Shown here: in pieces, positions 10,001 through 20,788 of the stretch
Numbering within the stretch: position 1 is the first letter of the stretch
Layout: the number at the start of each line of letters is the position of its first letter
Position numbers and translations under genes: made by a program
NCBI RefSeq assembly: GCF_029542785.1
Contig: NC_083370.1
Location: forward strand, 1,982,001 to 2,046,000
DNA length: 64,000 bases
Direction: 5' to 3'
Source of the DNA: Malassezia japonica
Taxonomy: Eukaryota; Basidiomycota; Malasseziomycetes; Malasseziales; Malasseziaceae
The notes under the pieces: generated by a model
What the model saw: only the letters and a program-made list of their open reading frames with translations
Databases searched by the model: none
Told to the model about the DNA's origin: nothing

Positions 10001-10066
10001 TGGAAGCACCAACGCGCCGAGCACGATGTGCTGTGTCCCCGTTGCGCCCACGTTGTGGCTACGTAG
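7038..10066 (+). CDS. ISM1: Isoleucyl-tRNA synthetase, mitochondrial
   Basis: Class I aminoacyl-tRNA synthetase charging mitochondrial tRNA-Ile. 994 aa; exons 7038-7293, 7316-9826 and 9849-10066, with 22-nt introns at 7294-7315 and 9827-9848. The N terminus MRTLCTSARLLASAKK is a good mitochondrial presequence and fixes the start. The first intron splits the glycine codon of the catalytic HMGH (HIGH) motif at about residues 84-87. The KMSKS loop is intact at 659-663. The editing domain includes WTTTPWSLLGN. The C-terminal zinc knuckle CPRCWKHQ...CPRCAH lies in the last exon and confirms the second intron. The stop overlaps the Abd1 stop on the other strand by 8 bases. Confidence 0.95.
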
Positions 10067-11402
10067 CTACCTTTTCAAACGCAAAACCAAGGTACAACGT
10101 ACAAACGTCCCACATGGGCGACGGCATATCCGGCGTTACGACGCCCGTGGCGGCGAGCTGAGGATCGATGACACGCATGCGTTCAAGGAGCGCGCGCAGG
10201 TTCGAGTTGGCATAGCCATCCGCGAGTACCTGGTCAAAGCGCGCCTTGTACTGGAGCTGGAGGCCATACTCACCTGCGATGGATTCAAACATGGCCCAGT
10301 CCACGACGTACTCGGGCACGTCGTCGACCGCGTCTTCCAGCCAAAAGCGGTACTTGTTCCCGAACGGCTTCTGGCCCGGCTCGAGGCGCTCTTCAAATTC
10401 AATGCGGTAGTTTTCGTTGCCGAACGACAAGGCATCCGGGTCGGGCAGTGCGTCCAGACGACCCATGAGCGTTTCGGCGTCGAGCGTGGTACCGATGAAC
10501 GTGCCCCCCACGCGGAGGTAGCGTGCGACGTTCGCCAGCATCGTCCGTGCGTGCTCCTCCGTGTCCCAGCCGTAGTGCATGCAGAACTGCAGAGAGACGG
10601 TATCAAACATCGGCTCGAGCAGCGGCAGCGGGACGACGTCCTCGAGCCGCTTCTGGAAGCAGTCGAATGTAAAGAACTCGGCGGGCCAGCGGAAGTGGCC
10701 GCTCTCGTAGCGCTCCTTCGCCTGCTGCACAGAAATTTCGGCAATATCAATCATAACCAGCATCGAAGGGTGCTGCCGAGCCCATTTTTGCAAGTCGCCA
10801 CCTTTGCCACAGCCCATATCCAGCACGCGCGCCTGATTCTTGGCGCCCGCGGCGGACTTGGCATACATTGCAATCAACGCCGACTTGATCCAGTTGTTGA
10901 AGCGCTTCAGCGGGATAATAGGGGACGACTCGCGTGCATCGCGCCCGACGTCACGGCGCTTGTTGTAGTGCTCCGCAACGGCGCCCGTGGACGGCGAGTT
11001 CGTCTCGCTGCGCTTGCGCACCACCGCCTCGCTCGGTTGCGGCGGCTCGGGAGCGGTCTGGCGAAGGGGATTCAGCGACCGTGCCTTGATCTGCGCAATC
11101 TCCTCCTCCGTGATCGGCACTAAAACGCTGTCAGCGGGTGTTTCACGATACGAGGGCTTGTACGGAAGCGACTCGGCCCCTTCGGGCACCTGGACGGGCA
11201 GCGCCGCGACGCGCTTGGCTTCTTCTTCGGCCTCGATCGCCGCCTTGATCTTGGCCTTGCGGATGGCATTCTTGCCCATCTTTGGTGTGTCGGGCGACGA
11301 AGATTTGTCCGTTGTATCCGCCATACTCGCCTCAGAAAGCGAATCCGACATGTGAGAAGCCGGCGCTTTTTGGGTATCACGCACGGGGTCGTAGCCCGGC
11401 AT
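10059..11402 (-). CDS. ABD1: mRNA cap guanine-N7 methyltransferase (Abd1)
   Basis: Methylates the 5' cap guanine of nuclear mRNA using S-adenosylmethionine. 447 aa, no intron seen. The disordered N-terminal third (to about 145) precedes the catalytic domain: VAEHYNKRR entry motif, RVLDMGCGKGGDL (SAM-binding motif I, about residue 175), FDTVSLQFCMHYGWDTE, and the terminal YLGFAFEK typical of the family. The start at 11402 (MPGYDPVRD) is the first ATG in frame and leaves 62 bases to the divergent Mak10 start. Its stop sits inside the palindrome CTACGTAG (10059-10066), which also carries the IleRS stop. Confidence 0.94.
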   Translation of the reverse strand: MPGYDPVRDTQKAPASHMSDSLSEASMADTTDKSSSPDTPKMGKNAIRKAKIKAAIEAEEEAKRVAALPVQVPEGAESLPYKPSYRETPADSVLVPITEEEIAQIKARSLNPLRQTAPEPPQPSEAVVRKRSETNSPSTGAVAEHYNKRRDVGRDARESSPIIPLKRFNNWIKSALIAMYAKSAAGAKNQARVLDMGCGKGGDLQKWARQHPSMLVMIDIAEISVQQAKERYESGHFRWPAEFFTFDCFQKRLEDVVPLPLLEPMFDTVSLQFCMHYGWDTEEHARTMLANVARYLRVGGTFIGTTLDAETLMGRLDALPDPDALSFGNENYRIEFEERLEPGQKPFGNKYRFWLEDAVDDVPEYVVDWAMFESIAGEYGLQLQYKARFDQVLADGYANSNLRALLERMRVIDPQLAATGVVTPDMPSPMWDVCTLYLGFAFEKVAT

Positions 11403-11464
11403 GGCGACGGTGAGACGCCCCCGAATGCCCGATTGCCCGATCCTCACTCGATGGCGGGGGAGAC

Positions 11465-13609
11465 ATGAAGAGGGACGGCGCGAGAGAGCACACGCCCGGC
11501 GCGACAGGCGCGTACGAGGACCGCACAGATGACTTTTGGGCGAGTGTACAGGCGCTTGGGCAGGAGCAGGTGGTATATGCGCCTGGATTTTCCTTGCAGC
11601 GGCTCATGAACGCCCTCGAGGTGATGGACCCCAACATGGACGGTGGCATGTCCTATCCCCTGCACCTTGTTGACGAAAAAGATCGCGAGGGGACTAGTAA
11701 GCCATTTGATGTACAAGATGCGCTGAGCGCAGACGAGCTGTGCTTTTTGCTCGACCGCCTCCTTGCGTGCGAGCTTGCATGGATGGAAGGCGCAGCGCTC
11801 GGACAGACTCTGTATACGTGCATCTACTACCATGAATACGTCGTGGCCGGCGTGAGCGCGTCGGACCACTGGTCGCATGCCGCACTCTCCCTGTTCCTGC
11901 TTGCGACCGCCAAGTGCTGTGCGCTTCAGTGGCACGAGCTTATGCGGCAGCACGTCTACGACGGCGAAGACTTTAATGGCGACCTGGGCAGCGTAGCGCT
12001 CCCGGATGGCGTGGAAACCAACCTAATCTTGACGCAGCTCGATGCAATGCACCGCCGCATCGCGCTCGAGGCGCCGCAGGACGCTTCGTCAATAGGCGCG
12101 CGCCTCGCGTTCCAACGCGCCTGGCTGGCGTGCCTCGCATCGCTGTGCAAAGACGTGCCGGACGGCGTGTACGCCGGAGTCCAGCTCGAGTCGTGCTTGA
12201 AGCAGTGGAAGCTCCTCAAGCCCGGCACAGAGACGCTTCCGCACTCGTCCATTGCGCCGCTGGGCGAGCCGCACCTGTGCGATGCGCCGCCTGGCGCCCT
12301 GGGCTACTTTGACGTGACGCTGAGCCGCACGTACTCGTCGCACATTCCCATGCGCCCGCTCGCTTTGCCGAGTGCCGAGCAGGTGTGGCAGCGCTGGGAC
12401 ACGATCATGCGCACCGACATGCGCTTCGTACTGCGCGTCGTCTCGAGCGACCAGGTGATGCAGTGGCTTACGTTGCTGTCGCACGCCGCGCTCGCATTCC
12501 AGACGCACCAGGTCGTGCCTTTTGCACGCTCGCTCGTACAGACGTGCATGAGCGACGGGCGCACGTCGGCAAGCGGCACACGCGACCTGGAGCACGTCGC
12601 GCTGTGCGCCATCGAGAGCCTGAGCGGCGTGGCGATGCAGGATGTCCTCGTGCGCCTCGAGTGGTTCCAGCAGCGCGAGCCGACGTCGACCATTGCGACA
12701 CGCACGCTGCGATTTGTGCAGACCTTTTCGGGGCTGCTGGTACAGCTCCTCTCTGCCTTGGCCATGAACCGGTCGCGGCAGAAGCGCATGCTCGCCAAGG
12801 CGTACAGCGCGTGGGCCGACCTTGCGGACGATGCAGCGCAGCTCGGAGGGGACATTGAACGCGCACTCACCGCCCCCCGCTTTCCTGCATCGATCCTGCG
12901 GCTGTCGGTGCACTTTTTTGCGCTCTTTCAGCAGATGCACATCCTCGGCGCGGGCTTCGATCTCGAGCTGTATGCCCCGCCCGAGCGCGGCGCGATGTAC
13001 TTTTGCCTCGCACAGACGCTGGAGGAGCAGCGCGAGGTGTGTATGTCACTTCTCACGACACTCTCTCCTACGCCGTCGTACGCACGCCCCTTGCAGCGCT
13101 GGGCGTCCCTAGCACATGCACAGTCAAAGCTCGCCCACGCCTATACCATGCTCTACCTCGGGGCGTACGGCGAGCGGGCGCTGCGCAGCGACAGCGATGC
13201 CGCCTATGCCGAGGCGGCCTTTGCACGCCGCATCAAGTGGCTGCGCCGGCCTGCGTGGTCGCCGCCCGCGTCGCTGCGTGTGTTGCACCGCAGCGAGGAT
13301 CCCCACTCGATTGCGGCGGTGTGGGCCGAGTGGATCGAATTTGCACGCATCTACCTTGCCGAGACGCCCACCGAGCACGTCGCTCGCATCCGTTCGCTCC
13401 TTGCGGCATGCGCACGCAGGGTGCACGCCGCGCAGGAGCGGCGCACGCTGGACGTATGGACGCACCTGTGCCCCCACGAGTGCGTCGCGGCCGACCAAGG
13501 CCTCGCGACGCTCTGTGCGGATCTCGATGCGTACGTTCAGGAGCATCCTGCGCTCGACAGCGTCCGCTTCGAGCCTTGTGGCCATCCGTGGTTTCCGCAG
13601 GTGATCTAG
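11465..13609 (+). CDS. MAK10: NatC N-terminal acetyltransferase auxiliary subunit (Mak10/Naa35)
   Basis: Large scaffold subunit of the NatC complex, which acetylates Met-Leu/Ile/Phe/Trp N termini on ribosomes. 714 aa, intronless, close to the usual family length. The family hallmark around LMNALEVMDPNMDGGM is at residues about 44-60, followed by CFLLDRLLACELAWMEG and QTLYTCIYYHEY. The rest is helical. Start at 11465 is the first ATG in frame. It is divergent from Abd1, and its TAG lies in the CTAG at 13606-13609 that also holds the PIG-U stop. Confidence 0.92.
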   Translation: MKRDGAREHTPGATGAYEDRTDDFWASVQALGQEQVVYAPGFSLQRLMNALEVMDPNMDGGMSYPLHLVDEKDREGTSKPFDVQDALSADELCFLLDRLLACELAWMEGAALGQTLYTCIYYHEYVVAGVSASDHWSHAALSLFLLATAKCCALQWHELMRQHVYDGEDFNGDLGSVALPDGVETNLILTQLDAMHRRIALEAPQDASSIGARLAFQRAWLACLASLCKDVPDGVYAGVQLESCLKQWKLLKPGTETLPHSSIAPLGEPHLCDAPPGALGYFDVTLSRTYSSHIPMRPLALPSAEQVWQRWDTIMRTDMRFVLRVVSSDQVMQWLTLLSHAALAFQTHQVVPFARSLVQTCMSDGRTSASGTRDLEHVALCAIESLSGVAMQDVLVRLEWFQQREPTSTIATRTLRFVQTFSGLLVQLLSALAMNRSRQKRMLAKAYSAWADLADDAAQLGGDIERALTAPRFPASILRLSVHFFALFQQMHILGAGFDLELYAPPERGAMYFCLAQTLEEQREVCMSLLTTLSPTPSYARPLQRWASLAHAQSKLAHAYTMLYLGAYGERALRSDSDAAYAEAAFARRIKWLRRPAWSPPASLRVLHRSEDPHSIAAVWAEWIEFARIYLAETPTEHVARIRSLLAACARRVHAAQERRTLDVWTHLCPHECVAADQGLATLCADLDAYVQEHPALDSVRFEPCGHPWFPQVI

Positions 13610-14989
13610 CGCTGGACTACGGTACGCCGCTGGCCCTCTTTGCCGGCGACCGGCGTGCGCTCCTTTTCCCAGCGCTCGTGCCCCCAAGCCCAGCCTGCGT
13701 CGAGGATCAGGCTGCCGATGCCGACTGCGTGCACGAGGTTGATGGCGTAGTAGAAATTGGCATTGGCCGAGCCCGCATAGAGCCACAGGTAGTGGAATGC
13801 AGGCATGAGGAGCGTCGTGTAGGCAAACAGCAAGCTCGTGACCATGGGATAGCGGAGGTCTGTGTGAGGCGCGGCACGTACAGTCCGAGAGGCGTGTCGA
13901 CGACAGGCTCCAGAGCGCCATAAAGAGCGCCGTATCGCCGACCGACGTGTAGTTTTGAAACAGGCATTGGATGCCGTACAGGATCGTGACCGCAAACAAA
14001 GGATCGCTCCTGTACTTGATCGTGACAGGGACCATATATGCCCACATGTGCAGGTTGACCACAAGCACAAAGAACGAGTGAAAGTGCTCAAACATTTGCA
14101 CGAAAAAGTACCACGCTAGGCCCGCCGACGGCGCGAGGTCGTCGAAAAGGAGGCGGCTGCCGTAAACGCTCCGCACAAACGTCCAGCTGCCGTCGCGCGA
14201 GAGGATCGCCGAGCCGACGAGGCCGGTGGCCGCAAACACGGCCATGCGCAAGAGTGTGCGGCGCATCCACTCGCTCCACGCATCGGCGCGGCGCATGCCA
14301 AACGTCGCTCGCCAGCGCCCGTGCTCGGCATAGGAATCCGCGCCGAGCAGCACCAGCGCGGGCGTAAGCATGAGCGGGTTCAGAAAGAGGAGCGTGCTCA
14401 GTGTATGCACGAGTGCGAGGCGGAGCGACGCGCCTGTGTCAGCCAAACGACGTACCGAGCACCGCAAAGAGCACAGAGAGTGCTACGAGCAAGACACGCA
14501 GCGTCGCCATCGACTTGGCGGCGCAGCACGCAATCGCGTACGGATTCATCCAGTAGCTGCGTTAGTCGTGCGACGTACCAAGCCGCAACGGCTGCGGGCG
14601 ACAGGTACTTGACGCGCCCCCCCGCGTTCTGCGCGAGACGCGACGCGACCGCCGCGAGCACAAGGCCGGTCGTGACGTCCATCGCGATCCACGTACATGC
14701 CGACCGCACCGGGTCGCTGATCAGCCTATCGAGCACCAAGAGCAGCGGCGAGTGGTGCACGGACAGCGAGGCCCACACCGCTTTCGGGTCCACCTGGAGT
14801 GTGTTGAGCAAAAACGACGCTTCGCGCACTGGGTGAGTCTTGCGACGTACGCAGCTCGATGCGGTCCATCGCCGTCGCGAGCTCGGACCGTGCGACGAGC
14901 GTCTCGCCCCACTCGCTTCCCCACGAGACGGCCACGCGCAGCGCGACGGCCACCGCGAGGCCCACGACTCCGCTAGCGCTCCTGAGCAT
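13606..14989 (-). CDS. GAB1: GPI transamidase subunit PIG-U (Gab1/Cdc91)
   Basis: Multi-pass ER subunit of the GPI transamidase that attaches GPI anchors to proteins. 431 aa from five exons (14851-14989, 14579-14828, 14456-14556, 13882-14433, 13606-13859) around four introns of exactly 22 nt (14829-14850, 14557-14578, 14434-14455, 13860-13881). Splicing restores the conserved CYWMNPYAIACCAAKS, the QMFEHFHSFF segment and AGSANANFYYAI, which together fix all junctions. The start begins a signal-anchor-like MLRSASGVVGLAVAVAL. A CACGTG lies two bases upstream of the ATG. Divergent from Mo25 with 48 bp between starts. Confidence 0.93.
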
Positions 14990-14991
14990 GG

Positions 14992-14997
14992 CACGTG
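14992..14997. promoter_or_regulatory. CACGTG element between PIG-U and Mo25
   Basis: CACGTG in the 48-bp divergent promoter, 41 bases before the Mo25 ATG and directly before the PIG-U ATG. It is a core bHLH (Cbf1/Pho4-type) site; role inferred. Confidence 0.4.
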
Positions 14998-15037
14998 GCA
15001 GTGGAGGCCAAAGCGGCGCGGCGCGTGGGGGTTCCTT

Positions 15038-16216
15038 ATGAATTTCCTGTTCAAGGCGAAGCAGCGCACGCCGCATGAGCTTGCGCGCAGCATGCGCGAG
15101 GCGATCGCGCGCCTCGGTGTCGTGCAGCTCAGCAACGGGACGCTGCACCTGAGCGAGACGGTGGGTGCCGAGACGCGCCGCAAGGTCGGCGAGGAGCTCT
15201 ACCAGAGCATCCAGCAGGCGAAGCATATCCTCTATGGCGAGGCCGGCAACGAGCCCGTGCCTGAGCTTGTGGCGCAGTTTGCGCAGGAGACATACCAGGA
15301 CCGGCTGATGCAGTACCTGCTCGTGATCCTCCCCCGGCTCGAGTTCGAGGTACGTCGCGCGTCTTACCCAGGCACGCAAGGACGTCGTGCAGATCTTTAC
15401 CGTGCTGCTGCAGCGGAGCATTGGGACACGGCTTCCGACGGTCGAGTACATCTCTTCTAACCCGTCGATTGTCCTGCTTGCGCTGCGTGGCTACGAGGAC
15501 GCGGACATTGCGCTGAATACCGGCATGATCTTGCACGAGATGCTGCAGCACGAGGCGCTCGCCAAGATCCTGCTGTACTCGGAGGAGTACGTACCGCGAC
15601 TGACGCAGCTTCTACCGTTTCCCCAATTACATTGACACGAGCTCGTTTGGCGTGTCGTGCGACGCGTTTGCCAACTTTCGCGTACGTCGCTCTGCTCACC
15701 CAGGAAGCGCTCGTGCGGCACAAGAGCGTCGCGGCCGAGTACATTGCGCAGAACTACGAGCACGTACGTCCCTTTTCTCACTCAGTTCTTTGCCATGTAC
15801 AATCACCTGCTCGACTCGACGAGCTACGTTGCAAAGCGGCAGTCGCTCAAGCTTCTCGGCGAGATGCTTGTCGACCGTGCGCACTACCAGATGATGCTGC
15901 GGTACGTGGCCGACGACGGCAACCTCAAGCGCATCATGAACCTCTTGCGCGACCGCAGCAAGAACATCCAGCTCGAGGCGTTTCACGTGTTCAAGGTCTT
16001 TGTCGCGAACCCCAAGAAGTCGCCGGGGGTCGAGGCGATCCTCCAGCGCAACCGCGCACGGCTCCTCACCTTTTTGTCCGAGTTCCAGCGAGATCGCAGC
16101 GGTATGTCGCGAAGCTTACGCAGACGAGTCCTTCATCGACGAGCGCCAATATGTGATGCAAATCATTGCGTACGTCGCCCGGCTTACCCAGCACACTCCC
16201 GGCAAAAGGGCCATAG
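15038..16216 (+). CDS. HYM1: Mo25-family scaffold protein (Hym1)
   Basis: Armadillo-like scaffold activating GCK-family kinases in the RAM/MOR morphogenesis network. 348 aa from seven exons and six introns, all 22 nt: 15350-15371, 15587-15608, 15682-15703, 15764-15785, 16102-16123 and 16170-16191. Three of the exons are 25, 46 and 60 nt. Splicing restores LEFEARKDVVQIF, SEDFYRFPNYIDTSSFGVSCDAF, AAEYIAQNYEHFF and DESFIDERQYVMQ, which match the family well. Begins MNFLFKAKQRTP, the usual MxFLF start. The last exon adds only ATLPAKGP. Its stop is 7 bases from the gamma-adaptin stop on the other strand. Confidence 0.95.
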
Positions 16217-16223
16217 CTATGTA

Positions 16224-18745
16224 CTATGCACGTTGCGTCCAGTCGACCTGCTCGCGCACCGCTTCGCCGCTCTCCGTAGTAAACGCAAGGCGGATACGCA
16301 GGCGCAGCGGGCCCGTGATCGCGCCCGTCACCTGCATCGCCTGCGTCGCCTCGGCGCCGGGGCCGATGCTCGACGAGGTGATCGGGAACATTTGCAGCTT
16401 TTGGCTCTTGGGCACCGCCGCCTGGAACGACAGGCCCGAGATGGGCTGCTGCGCGGCGAAGCGCGCCTGGAGGTGCACCTCTTGTGCCGTGCTCTTGTCC
16501 ACGCGAAAGGCGACGCGCACGCCATGGCTATTGTATGCCTCTTGCTCGGGCGGCGTCGGGGCAGCCGGCGCACTCTCGCCAAAGATGTCGAGGTCCTGCA
16601 GGGCAGAGGTCGTCTGCGCGACGCTCGCGCTGGGCTGTGGCGTGGGCGCGTCAAACAGGCCGAGAATGTCGCTCGTAGACGACTTCTGCGGCGCAGCCGC
16701 GGCGGGCGGCGCATCGCCGCCACCAAAGATGTCGGCAAGCAGCTCGTGCGTGTTTTGCTTCGGCGCCGCGGCGGGCGGCGCAGCGTCGCCGCCCGCCAGA
16801 TCGAGCAGCGCGTCCTGGTCGGCGCGCGTCGAGCCGACCGGCTTCGTCTCGCTCACTGCGCCGAGGATCGTCTGGCGGATCTCGGGAAGCGGCATCGTCT
16901 CGAGGACGCCGGCGCGGATCTCGCCCCGCTGGAGGAGCGCGCGGTACTCGATCGCGCGCTTCTGAGACTCGACGTCGACCGCGTCGCTATACTGCGCAAA
17001 GAGGCTCACGATGCGCTCCTGCTGCACACGGTCGCCAATGCGCGTGTAAAACTTGGCGAGCGCCGTCAGGACGTACTCGCGCGCCACCTCGTCGGCGTAG
17101 ATCGAGTCGAGGAGCGAGGTGAGGAGGTCAACGACGCTCTTGGCGCTCACGTCGCGGCGCGTGCCGTCGTCGTCAAACGAGCCGAGCTCCAGGAGCGTCT
17201 CGCCAAACTCGCCGAGCACCCACACCGACGCGAGCGTCTGTGAGTGCTGCGAGAGGTCGTTGTGCAGCGCAGCGTACAGGCGCTGCGTGGTATAGCCCTG
17301 GAGCTCGGGCGTGTGGCACACGAGGCGGATGAACGAGCCGAGCACCTCGTCGCGGATGTAGTTGCCCGCGACGCGGAGCACATGCAGCATCGTGTCAATG
17401 TGCCAGCGCTTGTTCGGCGCAAAGCGCTCGGCGGCGACGCACATTTGCGTCGTGAGGTTCAGCTTGAACTCAACGTCTGCGACCTCGAGGAAGGAGAGGA
17501 GCTCGCGCATGAGCGCCGTGACGTTGCTCTCGTTGATCAGCGTGTAGGTCAGTTCGAGCGCGCGCCGCCGGATCGAGATGTCCGCGTCGCGGAGACACTC
17601 GAGGATCGTCGCACGGTGGCGCTGCACGGCGTTGGTGTCGATCGAGACGACCTTGTTCAACGTGTTAAGTGCCACGTAGCGGATATTGTTGTCGCGGTTG
17701 CCAAGGAACTTGCCGAGGATGTTGATCGCCATTACACGCAGGCCAGAATCCGCCTGGATCTCGAGAATGGTCAAGACACATTCGTAGAGAATCGCGTTGC
17801 CGACATTCTTGCTTGCCTCGGTGTTGGTAGCGACCTGCGCGAGGATGTCGTTGATCGCCTCGGACACCTCTGGGCTCTCGCGCCCAAGCACACGGAGGAA
17901 CCGCAGGATCTTGGTCTGCAGGAACGGATCGGTGATCCCTGCCACGTCGTGTTCCGGTGAAAAGGAGGTCGACAAGAGGTTCTTGAGCGTCGCGACCAGC
18001 GCCGACGTCGCGCGGCGGTAGTCGGAGATCGCCGCGGGCTCCGTCTCGCAGATCTGGATGGCGAGGCTCAGCGCACAGAGCTGCACGCCGTGGCTCTTGT
18101 CGCTGAGCATCTGGAGCGAGCGCTCGCGGAAGTGGTCGACGAGGTCCGGCACCTTGCGCACGATGCGCTTGGCACACAGCGCGGCCTTCTTGCGAATGTA
18201 CGAGTTGGCGCTGCCCATCAGCTTCTCGATCTCGTTGCAGAGGTCGCGGGACATTTCCTCCGAGGCGATGTTGGCAAAGGTGCACAACGCGAGGCCCACG
18301 ACAAACATGCTCGAGTGGTTCATGTCGCTGCGTTAGCCTAGAAAACGTACTTCTTCAGCCCATTGGTCACGAGCATCAGCACCTGGGCGTTCTCGTCCAG
18401 CAAGAGCATGATGCCAAGGTAGCCGAGGCGCTTGTCCGTGAAGCGCGGCGACGCCACGAGCTTCAGGCACTCCATCTGCCCAAAGTGCGCGGGGTAGCCG
18501 AGCATGTGGATGTACAACAGCTTCGACAGGTTGTTGTACCGCAAAAACGCATCGTCGTCCTTGAACGAGGTGCGGATCGCAGCGCTCTCTTTCTGCAGCA
18601 GCGACCGCTCGTCCGCGAGGGTTTTGCACGCACGCACGCCTTTGATCAAAGCACGCAGATTGTACAGGCCTGCGCTGGCCATCAGCCCGCCGAGGCGGGG
18701 ATCCAGCGCCGCGACCTGCTGCTGCTTCTGGAAAAAGGCGGCCAT
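16224..18745 (-). CDS. APL4: AP-1 clathrin adaptor gamma subunit (gamma-adaptin)
   Basis: Large subunit of the AP-1 complex for clathrin coats at the trans-Golgi and endosomes. 832 aa; exons 18351-18745 and 16224-18327 with a 23-nt intron at 18328-18350 that joins TNGLKN to [15 protein letters not shown], the conserved adaptin motif. The helical trunk runs to about residue 560. It is followed by an Ala/Pro hinge with DIFGG and LDIFGES clathrin/accessory-type motifs, then the ear domain (about 700-832, ending [10 protein letters not shown]). [10 protein letters not shown] at 18745 is the first ATG in frame; a CACGTG lies 43 bases upstream. Confidence 0.95.
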
Positions 18746-18787
18746 CCGACAAGTCCAAGCGCTCCGCGCGCGGCGTCGTGTACCTAT

Positions 18788-18793
18788 CACGTG
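18788..18793. promoter_or_regulatory. CACGTG element upstream of gamma-adaptin
   Basis: CACGTG 43-48 bases upstream of the gamma-adaptin ATG, just before the stop of the adjacent MFS gene on the same strand. Confidence 0.4.
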
Positions 18794-18794
18794 A

Positions 18795-20788
18795 CTATCC
18801 AGGGCGGGGCGGCAGCCCCGCGAGGCTCGCGGGCGAGCGCAGGCGGACAATGAGCAGCGCGAGCGCCGCGAGGAGCTGCATGGCTGGGTGAGACGGGTGA
18901 CGTACCAACAACCACGTAGAATACGAGCGAAGGGGCGGTAGCAGCGCTTTGGCTAAAAGTAAAGGTAAACAGAAAAGGGCCCACGATCGAGCTCGAGACG
19001 GTGCTGAGCACGGCCCATGCGCCAAACAGGCGCCCTGCCTCGTTGGGGTTGCGGATCAGCGCGAGGCCGAGCGACGTGACGGCCGAGCCGACCCCGCCGC
19101 CGATCGAGGTGACAAAGATGGCGAAAAAGAAAAGCCACGCGCTCCGCGAGGTCGCTGTAATGACACAGCCACAGGCGGTGATGAGGCACGAGCCGATCGC
19201 GATACGCATCTGGGTGAGCTGGGGTACGTACGTCCATGCGCGAGTCGTGTATGAGGCGCATCAGCTTTGCGCGCTGTGCCCACTGCTGCTCGACGCGCCG
19301 GTCGCTCGCCGTCCACGGGCGAGGCGGGTTGGTGGGCACCGCGCGGCCGTCCGCGTCGAGCTCGGTCGGGACGTCGACGTGCGCCTCGATCTGCGCGTCC
19401 TGCGGCAGCGCGATCGAGGCGAGGGGGCGGTGCACGAACCGAATAAACAGGGGAATACAGACGACCAGCATCAGCATCCGCGTCAGCGCCGTAAAGCTCA
19501 TAAAGAAACCGAGCATCTCCGAGTCCCAGTTGAACACGAGCTGTACATACTGGATCTTGGTGGGCACAATGGCGATCGTGGCCGACTCGAGGAAGTAGGC
19601 AATCGACACGAGCAGCATATTAATGTCCCACGACCCCGACGGGTGCTTGCACGGGACAGAGATGTGCTCGTCCGGCGCACTGTGCTCGTCCCCAGGGACG
19701 GCCGTGTACCCCTCGTGGGCGCGCTCGGGCATGATGATGCGCAGCGAGTTGAGCGGCGCAAGCGCGGCGGTACGCAAGCGCTCGGTCCACGAGACATCCG
19801 GCGCACTCCGCTCCGCCTCTTTGTGATCCTCCTCGGCGGCACGCTGCCGCGCCTTGTTGAGGCTCTCGGGGAAAAAGGGGAGAAAGGCGACGATGCCGCC
19901 GTGCAGCACCGTCGCGATCCACAGCGTGGCGGTCACGTCGCCGGTCGCGACCGTAAGCAGGCCACCGATCGTCGGCCCAATCGCGACGCCGGCAAACAGC
20001 ACGCCCGACATGAGCGCAAAAAGACGCGCGCGCGACCCGCTCGGCGTCACGTCCGAAATGTAGCACTGGCTCATCGCGTTCACCGCCGAGTAGCCACCGA
20101 GCAGCCCCTCGATCGTCGAGCCGATCGCGAAAAAGTACACGCCAAACGGCAGCTGGTGCAGCGGCACAGTCGACGCGATGAGCACAATGACGTCCATGAC
20201 GAAAATGCCAAAAACGTTGACCATCATCATGCGCGTCCGCCCTTTGCGGTCCGACATGCGCGACCAAAAGCCCGCGGAGAACGCGCAGCCGACACCGTTG
20301 GTAATGAGCATCAGTAGCTGCAACATAGAGAGCTGGCGCTGCGCCGCCGGCGACTGGCGGCACGCTTGGGACGGGATATGCGCCTTGCCACTCGAGCTCG
20401 GGCCGCGTTCAATGCCCATCTCGTCGCATAACAGCGACAGGTACATTTCCATGCGCGGCGCCAGCAGAATACCACCCGCCAGCGCAAACACCAGCGTCAG
20501 CGGGTACAGCCACGCAGGATGCGGCCGCCGGTACCACGGCAGCGCCTGGAGCCAGGCGAGCTCGTCTGCCTCGGCAGCGTCAGGCTCGGCCGCCTCTTCC
20601 TGCTCGATCGCGTCCTGCAACAGGGGATCCGTCACTTCTGACTGATCTACCAGCGCGTAGGGACCCACGCCGCGCGACGGGAGATGCCCGCCCGCGCCCA
20701 TCGGCAAGGCCGCCGACCGCCGGCTGCTCTGCGAGGCACTGCGCTGCATGCTCTGGACAACCTCCACATCCACGTGCGGCTTTGCCAT
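18795..20788 (-). CDS. Major facilitator superfamily transporter, TCR/Tet-like, substrate unknown
   Basis: Multi-pass membrane transporter, up to 649 aa. Exons 19232-20788, 18906-19209 and 18795-18883, with 22-nt introns at 19210-19231 and 18884-18905. Features: a long soluble N terminus, [11 protein letters not shown] as the MFS signature between segments 2 and 3, [18 protein letters not shown] as the antiporter motif, and a central loop of about 100 residues between the two six-helix halves. It resembles drug:H+ antiporter-like yeast proteins such as YCR023C, but the substrate cannot be told. The farthest ATG (20788) overlaps the Upf1 start codon on the other strand by 2 bases, so ATGs at 20749 or 20701 may be the true start. 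Confidence 0.8.
20771..20776. promoter_or_regulatory. CACGTG element just upstream of Upf1
   Basis: CACGTG 11-16 bases before the Upf1 ATG. If the MFS gene starts at 20788, this element lies inside its coding sequence; if it starts at 20749 or 20701, the element lies between the two genes. Confidence 0.35.

Noticed and set aside
17244..17960. 238-codon plus-strand reading frame
   Set aside because: Antisense shadow of gamma-adaptin produced by high GC and skewed third positions.
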